A stretch of 64,000 nt of DNA from Daucus carota subsp. sativus (GCF_001625215.2 NC_030385.2:45595598-45659597); one strand, 5' to 3'; numbered from the stretch's first letter, positions 50,063 through 62,438 are shown. The notes: a model not told the origin generated them from the sequence alone. Made by a program: numbers and translations.

Positions 50063-50071
50063 TAAAATAAT

Positions 50072-50165
50072 GGGAAATTCTCTATGGTTCACTCATAGAT
50101 TTGGCTTTTCCCGTTGGTACACCTACTATTTTGACTTCTACGAGAAATACCCTCATGGTAATAAA
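50072..50165 (+). repeat. MULE left terminal inverted repeat
   Basis: 94 bp, matching the right end in inverted orientation except one base (TTCACTC versus TACACTC, near position 18). Weaker similarity (GTTAGTC, AACGTTA) continues inward. Confidence 0.95.
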
Positions 50166-50628
50166 TGTCGTAGTATTGCACTCTCCCGTTAGTCGAAACG
50201 TTACTGAAACGTTAGTAGGGACGGTTTTTCAAAAAAATCATAATAAAATAAAGATTTTAAGTTTTAAAGAAAGAAAAAAGCGAGTACACGACAACAGATG
50301 TCACACGGAGATAGTGGACACTTCATCACTTCAACAAGGGCGACTTAGGGTTTAAGCGAGCGACCGAGGGTTTTGCCAGCAAGAAGGAGAATCTCTTCAT
50401 CACTGAAGCTCAAGCTCGAGTACGAATCTCTTCGTTTTTTCAGGTATGTACTCTGTCTTTAGAGCCCTTTTCGAACTCGCCTTTTCTTCATTTATATTCG
50501 TTTGTATTCGTTTTGTAGCCACAATCTGTTTGTGTTTGTGATTTTATAGTGTGATGATAGCAATATAATGTTCTGCGTATGTGATATGCATGTTTGATTT
50601 CGTTTCTTAGGGTTTTGATTTGTTGAAA

Positions 50629-51348
50629 ATGGGTGATGAGTTTAAGACTTTGAGGTTTAATTGGAGGGGTAAAATTGTTGATATTAGAGTGGAGTTAGAT
50701 AAGTGCACTTTGTTAGATGTAGTGATGGATTATGAAGCTAAAGGGAAGGAGGAAGGGGTTAAGCTTGATTATCATTTCCCAACATTCTATTATTGGTACA
50801 AGGATGATCAATTTCAGTTAGTAGTTGACAAAGATATGATGACTATGTTTAAAAGATGTGCTGAGAAAGAGTTGATTCCAATTGCTGTTGGAACAACCAT
50901 AAAACCAAGCCCCCTGTATAAGTTGGTTCTTAACTTGAGGAGGAGTAATGAAGCAAAGATCCCCCCTGCAGCTGCAACAGAGAATGTAGCTGAAAATGTC
51001 CAAGAAAATGATGTGGGACTTGAAGATTTGGAAGATACATCAGTTGCCACTGTTAGGCAAGAACCAAAACAGAAACAAAAGGCAAAGAAAAAAGCACTGC
51101 CAAAACAGAAAGGGAAGGCAAAAATAAGAGGTCAATGTAGTGTGACTCTACCACCAGACCCCATATCACCTAAATCTGCATTTCAGTCATTGCCAGTTAG
51201 GAGGAGCCCTAGATTCTCCCCTACCCTGATGGTCCCAACAACAAAAACCTCATCATTTTCAGATCAGGGCACCTTTAAGAAGAAAGTTCCAAGGACTACT
51301 GCAGTGAGGAAAGACATGCTGTCAGAGCTATGTTACATGCCAAGATAG
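50629..51348 (+). CDS. MULE-derived N-terminal (PB1-like) protein
   Basis: 239 residues from ATG at 50629. The first ~110 residues (FNWRGKIVDIRVELDKCTL... FYYWYKDDQFQLVVDKDMM) resemble the PB1-like domain found at the start of plant MULE transposases. A basic, lysine-rich linker (KQKQKAKKKALPKQKGKAK) and the block VRRSPRF follow. A probable 5' UTR intron runs from GTATGT (50444) to TTAG (50610). The frame ends shortly after the inferred deletion junction (about 51303-51315). The original transposase region is gone. Whether the protein is made and binds DNA is unknown. Confidence 0.7.
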   Translation: MGDEFKTLRFNWRGKIVDIRVELDKCTLLDVVMDYEAKGKEEGVKLDYHFPTFYYWYKDDQFQLVVDKDMMTMFKRCAEKELIPIAVGTTIKPSPLYKLVLNLRRSNEAKIPPAAATENVAENVQENDVGLEDLEDTSVATVRQEPKQKQKAKKKALPKQKGKAKIRGQCSVTLPPDPISPKSAFQSLPVRRSPRFSPTLMVPTTKTSSFSDQGTFKKKVPRTTAVRKDMLSELCYMPR

Positions 51349-51794
51349 ATCCACATAAGATGGTTAGCTCTTGGTACTCAATCAGTACCTACAAGCAAAC
51401 CTACAGTCATACAATAAATCCTGTACCTGATAAGGAGAACTGGCCAGCATATGAGGGTCTCCCACTGATTATGCCACCAACAATGAAAAGGGGTGTGGGT
51501 AGGCCAAGCAGAAATAGAAAAAGGGAAGAAGGTGAAGACCAAAAAGGGAAGAGAAGTAAAACTGTGATGTGCAAAAATTGTGGTCATTTTGGCCACAATG
51601 CCAGAACATGTAAAGGAGGACCAACTGGGAAGGAGCTCAAAGCTGCTGAGCGATTGTTAGTGAGGAATCCTAGGGTGAGGGATCAGACCAACAAAGGAAA
51701 GGCAGCTGCTAAAGAAAGATCCAAAGCTGCCAAAGAAGCTGCTAAGGCATCTCAACCGTCTACTGTTACTACTCAATCCCAACAGGAGGATTGA
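51303..51794 (+). pseudogene. MULE transposase C-terminal remnant with CCHC knuckle
   Basis: Open to TGA at 51794. The start preserves the last part of a SWIM zinc finger (HAVRAMLHAK), then the typical tail (MVSSWYSISTYKQTY, PVPDKENWP, GRPSRNRKR). It has a CCHC zinc knuckle CKNCGHFGHNARTC and an alanine/lysine-rich end. It overlaps the preceding frame out of phase, so the two could be joined only by splicing or frameshifting. An internal ATG at 51330 would also allow separate translation. Confidence 0.65.
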
Positions 51795-52124
51795 AATGTT
51801 TAAAAACTGACTACTGCTATCATGTTTTTTGTCACTGAAACTTCATGTCTTTTTTGGCCACTGTCTGAGCTTTTTGCTCTGTTTTTGTGTGTTTACTTGG
51901 GTTTCCAGATTTGTTGGTGGTTCTGTAAACTATTTTAAACTTGGTTTAAGCTATGTCGAATATTATCTGAACAGTTATTTGGTTTGCACTTGTTTTTGAA
52001 GGAAATTGTGTTGTACAGTTAATATTGCAGGAAAGGGCGCCAAATTTAAGTTGGTGTGCTTTACAGGTGGCCACTAACAGATTGGCTAACGTTCTGACTA
52101 ACAGAAGTGCATTGCTGGGAAAGT

Positions 52125-52218
52125 TTTATTACCATGAGGGTATTTCTCGTAGAAGTCAAAATAGTAGGTGTACCAACGGGAAAAGCCAAATCTATGAGTG
52201 TACCATAGAGAATTTCCC
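52125..52218 (-). repeat. MULE right terminal inverted repeat
   Basis: 94 bp, the inverted partner of 50072-50165. TAAAATAAT follows at 52219-52227. Confidence 0.95.
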
Positions 52219-52490
52219 TAAAATAATTTATTATGTCTAATTGAATACAATCAATTTAATAACTATAAATATAATTTATGAGAATTATTATAAGATTTAA
52301 ATTATATTTTCTATTAAATTTTAATAAAATATGAAAAAATAATTATCGATACAAATGCCAGGTCCCAGACGCCGTTAATTTTAATCGAAAGTTTCGATTC
52401 CAGAAAAACGAATATCCCATATCCAACGTTAAGAAAAACACAAATGTTGCGAGGTCCCAGACGCCGTTGATTTTGCCGCGAAAACACGCC

Positions 52491-55400
52491 ATGCTGGCGT
52501 CATCATCTCTCCTCTCTCCACTCTCTCCCAAATCTCTCCAGCCCCACCTCCACTTGAAACCCACCACCATCCTCCCAACCCCCCCAAGACTCAAACCCCC
52601 AAAACTCCTCAACTCACTACGCACTCTTTGTTCAAACTCACCTCCCCCGGAGGCCTTGTCAGCGGCTCCTGATTTTTCGCAAGATTTCGATGTCGAATTG
52701 GGCCGCTTGCTGTCGCTACTGCCTGAGGAGATGCGGTGTAAGATAAGCCAGCACGTGGAGTATCAGCACTTGATTGAGGTTGTTATGGATTTGGGGAGGA
52801 AGCCTTTGGCGAGATTTCCGTCCGGGGATTTCGTGTTGTCGGAATATCCTGTTGCGATTCAGGATATTCGGCACGCTACTTCGTTGGTAAATGATTTGGT
52901 TTTGAGTTTATGTTGATTGCTTTCGTAATCTAATTTGGTTTTAAGTTTATGTTGATTGCTTTTGTAATCTAATTTGGTTTTGAGTTTATGTTGATTGCTT
53001 TTGTTTATTATATTTAGGAGTAGTTGTGGATTTTTGGTTATAGAGGGTGTGCTTGGCCCTTAATTGTCCGTGTTTATGAGAATTAAGGGTAGTGGTGATT
53101 GTTGATTGTTTTGAGTTTATATGTTGATTGCTTTGTTTATTATATTTTAGGAGTAGTGTGGATTTTAGGTTATAGAGGGGGTGCTCGCCCTTTAATTTTT
53201 AATTGTTTGTGTTTATGAGAATTGAGGGTAGTGGTGATTGTTGGTGATTATAGTTTATAGAGCAGTTATTCGTCGTTTATGCTTTTCAAATTTGTGTGTT
53301 TGTGTTTGAGTTCTGTTAATGTGGTGTCTTTTTAATGAATTTTAGGAATGGGACCAGAAACTGAACATGGTATCAAAGCTAAGTTTGTGAGAGGTCTCGG
53401 GTTCGAGGACCTCCCCCCTAATATTCTCCTTAATTGAAATATTGATCGAATTTCGAGTGTTGGGGATGTGAAATATAATAGTATGATCCAATAATGCCTT
53501 TTCCCTAGCACTATAATGTTTAGGAGATTGGTAACTTAGACAACTATATTAACTAATCAATGATCATTACTATATTGATTTATGTTTATCATAATCGCAC
53601 AGGTGTTATATCAACTAATCAATGATCATCACTATATTGATTTATGTTTATCATAATTGTACAGGTTTTGTCCTTTTAATCATACCGGTTGCTAACATTA
53701 TTTTTTCTAATACGCTTAGGTAGCATGATGATTTATTGGTTGCTATATAGTATGAAGCATTTATTAGTTTGCCAGTAGTTATTTACTGCTATAGTTCTAT
53801 TATTTGCATCTGGTATCTGAGTTCAAATTCATTATAGGAGTGGTACAATCAGAGTGATTCGATCAATTGTCTACGGTATTGGAGTGACCTTTTCTCACTT
53901 TTTTTAATTATTTGAAACATTTAACAATAAAATTCTTGTTTACAGGTTGGTGACTTTGCCATCGATAATCGAGCAGGAATTAGCAGAACTTTACACCGTA
54001 TTAGTGCCATTAGAAATCGGAAGGGTGAAATAATAGGTTTGACTTGTCGTGTTGGTCGAGCAATATCTGGAAGTGCCAATCGGTTGACGGATTTGGTTAG
54101 AGATGGGGCTTCATTATTGCTTATCGGACCTCCTGGAGTAGGAAAAACAACAATTATTAGGTGAATTCTATTTATGTTTTTTACTATTCTTTCACAAAAG
54201 GCAATAAAATGTGGATGATCTTTGCTGCAGAAATGTCCTTTTGTATACAAGTTTGTAAAATACCCCCCGATTGGACATTTTGTTTCGCTTAGATTAAGAA
54301 GAAATGTCTATTCATGACTGTCAAAAGAGATGTTATATATAAGAAGACAATTATAATTGTATGACACGCTGTCCTCATATTTTACAGGGACATAGCAAGG
54401 ATGCTTGCAAATGATTATAATAAACGTGTCATGATTGTTGACACTTCAAATGAAATTGGCGGGGATGGTGACATACCTCATGCAGGTATTGGTAATGCTC
54501 GTCGAATGCAAGTTCCTAACACCGATGTGCAACATAAGGTATGAGCAGGACCCTTCTCTCCATGACCAATTGATTAAATACAATAATACAACTCCTACTA
54601 ATTTGGATAGATGCATTGTAACAATTATCTTTGGGGAATGATGGTGAAAATTAACTATTGGGGAAGAAGGTGAAGAATTGAACTCTATATACAAAATAGT
54701 AAACTATGCATCAGCTATTGTGGAGATGATCACAACCTATGTCAATGAAAAGTAACAAATGTGTCATCAAGGCCAGACATGTTGCTGAAAACTGCATAAT
54801 GAGTTATTCTTCAAACAAAGCCTCAAAATACACCATTAATATGCAGCCGCTGCTCCTTAAATCACCTGTTTCTCATGTATGCTTTATATCTTTAGAATCC
54901 ATAATAACTTCTGATACAGTCATTCTCTTTTCTCGAGAGGGTTGATGTAGCTTTTATCATAACTTTTTAAATCTTTAAGAAGGCTTCGAAAAATTGTGTA
55001 TGGTTAAGGTTTGAGCTGTAATCACCAAATTACGGCTGCAATCAGTCAATCACTTGCTAACATATACAGTATCTAAGAACCCATATCCATGTGACTGGCA
55101 TTTTGGATGATGAGAGCTATGATTCCCTTTAAATACACAAAGTCTATACGTAAAATTCCTGACGCCAAAATAATCAGCACATCCTCAAATCTTGTATTCA
55201 GTCTATCGTCCATGAATGATTGCTACGAATTTTCATTCTCAAAATTGCTGCATCAAACCTGCAAAAGCCCCTTGCCACAAAGCTGGAAGTGACTCAGCCT
55301 TTTACTTAGGAGATATGAACTTAACTATTACAGCACCTAATTATGTTGTGCTATAGTTGCAACTTTACATTTGACAATCTTATACTGAGTTAAGGTGAGA

Positions 55401-58135
55401 GAAAATATTATGACTTAAAAGAATATACGACTCTGTTCATTTCTTCTTTTTTAAAAATTATGCTATACATTTGTCTATCTTAGATAATTGTCTCTCTGGC
55501 AGGAAATGAGTAGTTTTTTTTTATGTAATCTCTGTATGATCTAGGTCTTGATAGAAGCAGTGGAAAATCATATGCCCCAAGTGATCGTAATTGATGAAAT
55601 TGGCACAAAACTTGAAGCAGCGGCAGCAAGCACAATTGCACAACGAGGGATCCAGTTAGTTGCAACTGCCCATGGAGTAACCATAGAGAACTTAGTGATG
55701 AATCCTTCATTGGAGATGCTTGTTGGAGGAATACATGTGAGTCATATTATGGTGATGCATTTTGTGATACTGCTTGAGAGAGAAAAAAATGGTCTTGCAA
55801 CTCACTTCCACTTGATTTGACCCATGCAACATTAAGATATGGTGATTTTATACCTTACAGAGCGTGACACTAGGTGATGAGGAGGCAAGCAGGAGGGGTG
55901 TTCAGAAGACGGTGCAGGAGAGGAAGGGACCATCAACATTCACATGTGGTGTGGAGCTAATTTCAAAGGGCGAGTTACGAGTTCATCGCAGTCTAGAAGA
56001 AACAGTAGATGCCATTCTTTCTGGTTCGTTCTTTTTGTCTTGAAGAGGATTTTTCCACTTACATCAACAACAAAAAAGAAAGCTTTATTTTTCTTAAGTT
56101 GCTCGTAGTGGTGTTTTTGTATCTAAATGTCGTTTTATTTTGTTGAGGTAGGGCGTTTCCCAAAATATGAGGTTCGCACTATAAATCAGGCAATGAGTAA
56201 CGAGATATCGCTAGGACCATTGCATCATGATTTTGTAGACACAAAAGCTGGACTTGTTTCTGAAGATAATCTACAGAGTGGAGAAGAAATTCTAACCTAC
56301 AATCAGTATAATGGCATAGAAGAAAATTCTCTTGAAGATGGGCCAACAGTTCACTTGTTTCTTTATGGGGTAAGTATCTTTATGCCATGTCCTAGCAACA
56401 TGTTTTCCTGCAAGTGATAAATCAACAAGAACTGTCTATATTTCACCTTTTCGTTCTTTTAGTTCTGCATTTGTTGGGGGAACCTATCACCGTAATTATG
56501 CATATCCTATATGATAATAATTATTCAAGTCACACCTGATTCTTCTTAGAAGATTTGGTGGTTTGGGTTTTGAATGCATAAGAATAAGTGAATGCATTTA
56601 TTGGGATACATGTTGCAAGATTGCTGATTTTTCCTTGGCTTTTTTCCTAGAATTTCGAGGACATGCTTCCCTTATACGGTTATACCCACGAGTCCAAGTC
56701 TTTTGTGATTCTTTTAACAATCTGGTCAATTCATCTCACTGTTTGTCGGGCTAGGTAGGTAGTCAGTTCTCCCCTAACTTATGTAGTACATTCTGTTTCT
56801 CCTTGAAAAGTATGATTATATCTCAATAAGTTGGCTAACAGTACTGATTCAGCACAGCAATTAGCATGCAACTTTTAACTTATTGAAAGGCAGTCAGAAA
56901 ACAGTAAAGCATATTAGAGTATAACATTTCATCAAAATATAATGATTTGATAAGAGTGATGATGACTGATGAGTGATTTCATTGCAATAAGTTGGAAGTA
57001 CTGCATAGTATATATGTGTGTAGCACAGATAACTTATTCGGTGACAGGTATTATAGATTGCGGAGGCTAGTGTGATACAAGCATTCAAACAGCTTAGGAT
57101 ACAGCATACAGTTAAATTTACGGACAATATAAGCGAAGCAGATGCACTACTTGCCCTGCAGGCCAAACTAAAAAAGAATGCACGCCTTCAAGCAGCTGCA
57201 AAATCTTGCGCTACGCCTATTTATGTTGCAAAGGTTATTTGACTCATTGTATTGTCGATTATTTCGTTATGTGCTGAGAACATACAGGAAAGATTATATA
57301 AGAATTCTCATTGGTGATTCTTTTACTAACATACACAGGCAAGCTCAATGACACAGTTAACAAAGGCCATACTGGCACTAATGACTGATTATGAAGATGG
57401 TTTTGAGAATTTCGCACCTGAAGTTAATGTGTTGGAGAAAATGGATGCATTAGAGGTGAAACGGAAATACCTTATTTCTATATTTATTCCTTGTATTACA
57501 CATGTTTTTAGTCTTTGCAGCCTTTGAAGTTTGAAACCTCTATCTTAATAATTTAATATATATATATAAAAGATAAAATCGCTTCAGGACATGGTATGGC
57601 TAGTGAAATAGTTGCAACAAGCAAACTGCGTCAATAAATTTGTATATGGTGTGGTCTACCAGAGCTTCCATTTCCCAAACTTTATTGAAGACATTAATTA
57701 AAAAGATCAAGTATTTGACACTCGATCTGCAGTTCTGTTAACTTCTTTTCCATCCTCGCGTTCTCAACTCACATTATCTGTCATAAACTAGTTTATTGTT
57801 TCAAGCCTGTTAAAGAAAAAATCATTTCCTTGCAGGAGGCAAGGATGGCAATTGAGCAACATGTAATTCCAAAAGGGGAGCCAGTGGAGCTACTTCCTAG
57901 GCCGTCCAACATCATGTTGCTACAAAAGGATCTCATTCGTAAATACAAGCTACAGTCTGAGAGAGTTGGTGTGGATCCAGATGTAAGACTCCGTATCCTT
58001 CCATTTCAGGATGGAGATACGGATAGTAGTGGGAGAGAAGAGTCAGATGATGAGGCTGATGAGATATTCAGTCTCAATGGCGAATCAAATGGCTCACCTT
58101 ATTCCATAGATAGACTGCCGCTCCTGCCTGATTAG
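52491..58135 (+). CDS. Plastid SPD1/Ycf45-like P-loop ATPase
   Basis: Nine exons: 52491-52886, 53946-54160, 54388-54538, 55545-55736, 55861-56023, 56152-56369, 57057-57233, 57339-57455 and 57836-58135. They total 642 residues with all phases closing. The serine/proline/leucine-rich start ([18 protein letters not shown]) looks like a chloroplast transit peptide. The ATPase domain resembles bacterial SpoIIIAA and algal-plastid Ycf45, with Walker [10 protein letters not shown] (about residue 195) and Walker B VIVIDEIG (about residue 268). The C-terminal part is conserved in plant relatives (At3g10420 SPD1, At1g73170); it may include a nucleic-acid-binding domain, and it ends acidic. SPD1 is needed for plastid development in seedlings; the molecular substrate is not known to me. 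Intron 1 is packed with tandem repeats. The gene begins about 260 bp after the MULE, whose insertion may affect its promoter. Confidence 0.9.
52893..53245. repeat. Tandem repeats in SPD1-like intron 1
   Basis: Three ~42-bp units with TTTGAGTTTATGTTGATTGC (from about 52898, 52940 and 52981) are followed by a ~130-bp segment (TTGTTTATTATATTTAGGAGTAG... GGGTAGTGGTGATTGTTG) that occurs twice with divergence. Confidence 0.8.
53545..53668. repeat. Two-copy tandem duplication, 62-bp unit
   Basis: Units start near 53545 and 53607 and share AACTAATCAATGATCAT and TATATTGATTTATGTTTATC. The array lies in intron 1 of the SPD1-like gene. Confidence 0.8.
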
Positions 58136-59860
58136 GTACATTAATTGTACAGTTGTAGCATTTGTTGTATATCGTAATTTATCATGTTAAGTGCTATTGT
58201 TACTTTGTAGACAATATTGCTCTAGTTATTAATATAATTATACCGAAACAGAGGCAATTTTGGAGCTTCTTTAGCTTATCTGCTGCTCAAACAACATCGG
58301 TCAGAATATTATATCTTTTTCCTTTTACATGATAGCCTTTACTGGAGTTGTGGAGTGATTGATAATCAAGGTCGGTTTGTTGATAATATGAACTGTTTTG
58401 TCAACAACCCACTTAATCCGGCCTGAAAAGAAGATACACACACATCGGTGGTGGAGTTTTTGTCTAGTGCTACTTCATTAATTATCTGATTTTGAGATTC
58501 AAGTGCATCTTAAAGATTTCTTATTATCCACTAACCTGAGAAAGTCAATCTCCTTTCAATGGTTATTCAGTCAACTAAGATGGTGGAGGCAACATGGTAT
58601 TGATAAAAGCGAGATCGTTTCAATCTTATATGTTATGGGTTATAAACTTTGCATTTGTTGGTGGACATGTGTATATTATATTTGCAGTAACATCTTGCAG
58701 TGCTTATCTCTTAGTAGCACTAGCTGACCTTCGACTAATCTAATACTAAAGCTACTCATCTTTTTGCTAAATTAAGATTAGATTTTGACTTGTTTCGTTC
58801 TTTGCAGTTACTGTAGTTGCTGAACAGGGCTTGACATTTGCCTCTACATTGTCATGGAAGTTCAGAAGTTGAAAGACCAGTTGTTTCGTCGCTGAAGTAG
58901 AATATGGTGTTTGTGGCCCTTCAGCGACTCGAACTTATAGAAATATTCTAAATGCTTGACAGGTAAATAAATACATCATCTTCTACTCATTTGGCTTGTG
59001 ACTAGGAAGGACAATTTTTTATCAAATCCAGATGTGAATCCTATATAGGCATCGTTTTAATGAATTAATGAGGTGTGATTATATCACCACATTTCTGGGA
59101 ATGCATTGGTGAAAAATCTTTGTTTACTTGTTTTCTTTGTTTGTATTTTGTATGCTGATGAAAACACTATAGAGAAAAGGCGGCCTGGCATCTCAGCAAA
59201 GTGAAACATGATCGAAGAATCCAATTTTTCGTAGCGAAACACGATCGAAGAATCCAAATTCCTTGTCACAACTCTAAAGGTGGATGTGATGTAATCTGAG
59301 AATACAGAGGAAGGAGTGAGGGTTTTAATTTGAAATCTAATCAGATTAATATTCCTCCATTTTGAAATATAAGCCATTTTATTTTTTTGACACATTTTTA
59401 AATTCGTGTTAAAAATATTATTTTTAAAATTTTGTTCCTTTCATTTATAATATTAATCACATATTTTTATTCATAAGAAAAATTCTGAAATAATGATTCT
59501 ATGTATGCTATCAAATGATTTAAAAGTGAGTGTCAAAAAGTCAAACAACTTATATTTCAAAATAGAAGAATTATCAATTTATTTTTTGACAAAAAAAGTG
59601 AAATATTTTGTATATTATTACATCTTCTCACAATCTTAAATCGCCGCTACGAAATTTAATCTGGTTAACATAAGATTATCATTAGATTAAAAAGGTGAAA
59701 TCTGTGAAATCTTGGTGTGTTGTCAACTAAATGATAAATAAGTTGAATTTTGTTTATGTGAGACTTCTTTTTGTGCACTTTACACTAAAATATGAGGAGA
59801 ACACTTATCCAAATCAAATTTTATAAAAAAAAACATGATGAAAAATCAGAGGAAGGCCTA
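58136..59860. other. Spacer between SPD1-like and CLE genes
   Basis: The left part is 3' UTR and flank of the ATPase gene. A Stowaway-like MITE lies at 59354-59570. No credible gene otherwise. Confidence 0.5.
59354..59570. mobile_element. Stowaway-like MITE (about 217 bp)
   Basis: The left end CCTCCATTTTGAAATATAAG and the right end, reversed, TTCTTCTATTTTGAAATATA both continue into TTTTTGACAC-type sequence. TA flanks are not clear. Confidence 0.6.
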
Positions 59861-59868
59861 TATAAACC
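59861..59868 (+). promoter_or_regulatory. TATA box of CLE gene
   Basis: TATATAAA, about 90 bases before the CLE start codon. It predicts transcription start near 59893 and a ~60-base leader. Confidence 0.7.
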
Positions 59869-59952
59869 CCAACCATCCTACCTCAACACTCCCCCCTACA
59901 TTACCATTCCATAAACTCATATCCAAGAACACAAGCTTCAGCTCATATCAAA

Positions 59953-60174
59953 ATGGCTGGCCTCAGATTCTGGTTCTGCATAATATTAGTCTTGGTTTCA
60001 TTAACATGCCACGAAGCTCGTGCCCTCGATTCGTTTCAGAGTAAGAGGACACAGGCATTTGCTGAGACTGCTAGAGAGATCATAAGAGTGAGTATGCGAA
60101 AACAAGAAATTAATGGAGGGTTTTACAGGACTCATCGGCTGAGCCCGGGAGGTCCGGACCCCAAGCACCATTAG
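59953..60174 (+). CDS. CLE signalling peptide precursor
   Basis: A single-exon gene of 73 residues. A signal peptide (MAGLRFWFCIILVLVSLTCHEARA) is followed by a variable stretch and, as the last 12 residues, the CLE motif RLSPGGPDPKHH. The motif carries the usual prolines that are hydroxylated and arabinosylated. It is of the Arabidopsis CLE1-7 type, A-type peptides perceived by CLV1-class receptor kinases and often expressed in roots under nutrient or symbiotic cues. The precursor length is normal for the family (70-100). The TATA box and short leader upstream support a complete gene. I do not assign a member number. Confidence 0.95.
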   Translation: MAGLRFWFCIILVLVSLTCHEARALDSFQSKRTQAFAETAREIIRVSMRKQEINGGFYRTHRLSPGGPDPKHH

Positions 60175-60463
60175 CTGCTGTTATTGAGGAGATGCAGGCA
60201 GGGCTGGTGTTGATAATTTTTCATTAAAAGGGGATGAATAGATTTTTTATATGACTTTTTCTTGTTTGTTTTCATCAAGAATTCCTTGATGTATGAATTA
60301 ATAGCGATCGAGATGCAAGATATTGCTCGATGATGATAGAAATAAAATGAATAGTTATGAGTTACGACCAGCTGCAGCTCAGCAAGAAGCTATAGGACAT
60401 GCAGGTTTTGTTTTATTTGAAGTTACTTATCTCGTATTTTTCAAACACGCTCTTAATTTTAAA

Positions 60464-61080
60464 TTTTTTTTTTTTTTGATAAATGAGTTAATTCAATAAT
60501 AAAAAGCCATACAGCATCTACATAAACAGTCGCGTCGAACAAACAAAATACAGAAACAATCACTGATTAATCCATTCATTTTGGAGATAAAATCACGTGA
60601 TTTGTTGAAGATGATATCTACACAAACTTCGCCACTTTCGCTTCCGTCACAAACAGTTTGAGCTATCGACTGAGAATGCAATCCCTTGACAATTTCTATT
60701 ACTAAATCAAACATCATACTCACACAAACGGTGAGAAAATAACAAAACTCACACAAACGGTGAGACAACAAAAAACCAAACCAAACGTGATAACCTAACA
60801 ACCAAATGCGTAAATGAAATATTGGCTAAACCAAGTCAATCTTAGATCTGGGGAACAAAACTCACAGAAACACGATAACTCGGGCCACTTTCAAGGATAA
60901 AAGCACCGGGAAGAACGAGAAATCCGTAGTTCCGTGGAATTGAGATCTAAGAAAAGAAGGCCAAATCGGAAAAGGTTTTGAATCCTTAGATCCGGAAAAA
61001 CAAATGCCAAAAAAGTTTTATTGGAAGAAAAAAGCAAACACAAAAGAAGAGAAATAAATATGATAATGTTTAATGGCTTT
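60464..61080 (-). mobile_element. Poly-A retroposon, copy 2
   Basis: On the minus strand it ends in a poly-A run (T run 60464-60477). It shares with 11360-12014 the block AGTCGATAGCTCAAAC-type sequence, ATATCATCTTCAACAAAT, GTTCGACGCGAC, and the tail CATTATTGAATT/TTATTATTGAATT. The 5' end is uncertain. I could not find a convincing target duplication. It has no coding capacity. Confidence 0.7.
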
Positions 61081-62438
61081 TTACAATTTAATTAAACTTC
61101 TCTCTTTTTTAAAAGAGTATCTAGGTATGTTAACTTCTTATTGTTGAATATAATATCCTCTTTTCTCCGATTCTATTCAATCTTTTTTTAAATAATAAAA
61201 TTTAAATACTCAGCAAGTATAAAATGTAGAATTGGAGATCGGAGTTGTCACGGCATCAATGTAGTTTGAGAGCCATATATTATATTATTATTTAACTCTG
61301 AGATCTCAAATTGCAAACATCAATTCTATATTCTGGTTGTTACCTTCTAGCAAACTTTGCATGAAAATGCCGATTCGACGGCAAACGAGACGACTCAATT
61401 TTTATTTTTTATTTTTTTGACAGAAGACGACTCAATTTTTGAATACTCTAAAAGCAAACTTTGCACGAAAATGCCGATTCGACAGCAAATCAGAAAACTC
61501 AAGTACACTCTAGAAATAAGGAGGCTGGGATGAAGCAAGAGTTGAGTGGGAGTACATATACTCAAATAGGGTGCTTCTGTGAAAATATTATCCATCTTGA
61601 CATGCAATTTCTTTGTTTGAGGTAACTAAAAAAGCAACTTATACAAGTTCAAACAAATCACCAGTCCATTGTTTATAAAGCATAATAGCCCTAGCTGATC
61701 ATCTGATATAAGTAGTAATTATGCGTCTTAATTCTTATGAAAAAAATCCAAACTCCCATAGACCCTTGCAAATTGCAATCATCAAAACACCTGCACCATA
61801 ACTCAACACAACTAATTTTTGAAAAGATCATACCCTTGTAACATGATAAACGCTGGTCATTCAAATGACAAGAACCATTCTTCCAACGAGAGCTGCTTGT
61901 TTCAATAACTAGAATAGTTCCCGCTCTCAATCATCTAAACCTCAGAGATGACAATAAGCTAGCTAGAAATAATCACTTCCACAAACATAATATTTACTGT
62001 CTATAACATACATCGCCATCAGATTTGCATAGCACATAGTCAAATAATATAAGTCACTCATATCCCTGGTTTTTATTCCAACAATAGCAGCATTTGCTCA
62101 AAATCGGAAATGCCATTCTCATTGTTACTATGAGATCTGCATGTTTAAGACTACATATAGATAGCAATAAGAACAATGTATCAATAAATATAGAACACTC
62201 ATAGCAAAGTCAATTTTATAGGTCTTGGTGAAAATCATGTAGTGTTCCTCGTCATGTCACCATGATTATTGTGTGTTTTCTTTTATCACCTCCATACTAA
62301 TGTTACTAAAACAGCAAAATCATGTGCCCTCTTGGAGCAACACACTCGCTAACAATTACAATGTTTGTAAAAATTTGCAAAACCAGAGGCACGTAAAATT
62401 GTGGTGACAGCACTCACACTCTAAGACCTCAAACTTCT
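61081..62438. other. Spacer between CLE and MDH genes
   Basis: No credible gene. A short duplication (AAACTTTGCA[T/C]GAAAATGCCGATTCGACxGCAAA, near 61351 and 61454) is present. The right part is likely MDH 3' UTR. Confidence 0.5.

Larger units (their letters stand above)
50072..52218 (+). mobile_element. Mutator-like element (MULE) lacking transposase core
   Basis: 2147 bp. Terminal inverted repeats of 94 bp (50072-50165 and 52125-52218) differ at one base that I can see. They start GGGAAATTCTCTATGG and are flanked by a perfect 9-bp target duplication TAAAATAAT (50063-50071 and 52219-52227). The inside reads like a MULE gene with the middle removed: a leader with intron, an N-terminal open frame, then the C-terminal tail with a zinc knuckle in another frame. 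The DDE transposase domain is absent. The clean ends and target duplication show recent movement, which must have used a transposase from elsewhere. Confidence 0.93.

Noticed and set aside
53352..53400. tRNA-like TGGTATCA...GGGTTCGAGG
   Set aside because: It has box-A/B-like and PBS-like words but no cloverleaf and no LTRs; too weak to call a tRNA gene, SINE or TRIM.
58503..58727. 74-codon plus frame after the SPD1-like gene
   Set aside because: No family features, AT-rich; likely 3' flank.
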